From positions 106,316 through 170,315 of the forward strand of contig NZ_JAAAWO010000010.1 in NCBI RefSeq assembly GCF_010500895.1: DNA of 64,000 nucleotides. Reading direction: 5' to 3'. This DNA comes from Alteromonas genovensis (GTDB taxonomy: Bacteria > Pseudomonadota > Gammaproteobacteria > Enterobacterales > Alteromonadaceae). Below, in pieces: positions 63,953-64,000 of this stretch. Within the stretch, counting starts at the first letter, position 1; each line of letters opens with the position of its first letter. The notes below the pieces were generated by a model. The model was not told the origin of the DNA. It worked only from the letters and a program-made list of their open reading frames with translations, and ran no database searches. The translations under genes were made by a program, and so were the position numbers.

Positions 63953-64000
63953 ATGCAGCGACACCAACGAAGAGAAGTGCAAGACTGGCTCAATTTATTT
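63953..64000 (+). CDS. Start of a possible transposon accessory gene (cut by window edge)
   Basis: Only 16 codons, MQRHQRREVQDWLNLF, preceded by AGGAG 7 nt upstream. The opening (basic residues then WxxLxxxF-like) resembles small helix-turn-helix accessory proteins of IS66-type elements. That is a tentative reading from very little sequence. Confidence 0.3.
   Translation, partial: MQRHQRREVQDWLNLF

Overview
The window looks like the chromosome of a marine gammaproteobacterium of the Alteromonadales, most likely Alteromonas or a close relative. This rests on the moderate AT-rich composition, the rimP-nusA-infB order, a DUF3718 exported protein, a large TonB-dependent receptor, several beta-oxidation genes and a PEP-CTERM-like protein. 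The assignment is an inference from gene content; no 16S gene is present.

Region by region. (1) 1-8787, all minus strand: the translation/transcription operon rimP-nusA-infB (infB runs off the left edge), then a two-gene signalling operon (MHYT hybrid histidine kinase plus HD-GYP response regulator), then two identical tandem initiator tRNAs. The signalling pair sits between the tRNAs and rimP, where a compact metY-rimP-nusA-infB order is common. (2) 8981-17226: phhB, a 906-residue TonB-dependent receptor, an MscS channel with an entericidin-like lipoprotein, a MaoC-fold protein divergent from a LysR regulator, a DUF3718 protein, and an alpha/beta hydrolase carrying an internal 8-residue tandem repeat. 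(3) 17332-29215: fatty-acid and acyl-CoA metabolism. One minus-strand operon encodes a FadB-like fusion, a thiolase and a 599-residue acyl-CoA dehydrogenase. A haloalkane dehalogenase and an SDR diverge from it. A second minus-strand run encodes a histidine phosphatase, an acyl-CoA dehydrogenase, an APH-like phosphotransferase and a zinc-independent MDR reductase. (4) 29541-32844: an operon of a porin-like protein, a small periplasmic binding protein and a membrane diguanylate cyclase. (5) 32856-42640: a DsbA-family protein, an SGNH hydrolase, a HemN-type radical SAM protein, and a molybdenum block (moaB-moaC-moaD-moaE-modA-modB-modC on minus, moeB on plus) followed by a TRIC-type channel. moaA and moeA are not in the window. 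(6) 42777-57742: a looser mixture of a zinc metalloprotease, an ADP-ribosylglycohydrolase, an ankyrin/coiled-coil membrane protein, a KpsS-like capsule protein, an SDR divergent from an AraC regulator, an AstE-like zinc deacylase, a possible 28-residue membrane microprotein, a PEP-CTERM-like protein and a secreted alpha/beta hydrolase, with long non-coding gaps. (7) 57743-64000: an accessory island holding a prolyl-oligopeptidase fragment, a Doc-type toxin-antitoxin pair whose toxin is interrupted by one amber codon, a compact tyrosine recombinase, a 1210-residue membrane P-loop NTPase of YobI/KAP type, and the first codons of a possible transposon gene at the right edge.

The best candidate for an under-described system is the right-end island, where a giant membrane NTPase stands beside mobility and toxin-antitoxin remnants; anti-phage defence is a plausible but unproven role. 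Second candidates are the heptad-repeat ankyrin membrane protein and two related minisatellites (17.0 kb and 40.4 kb), one inside a hydrolase loop and one filling the moaB-moaC gap with Shine-Dalgarno-like units. Function assignments come from reading motifs by eye; no database search was run.
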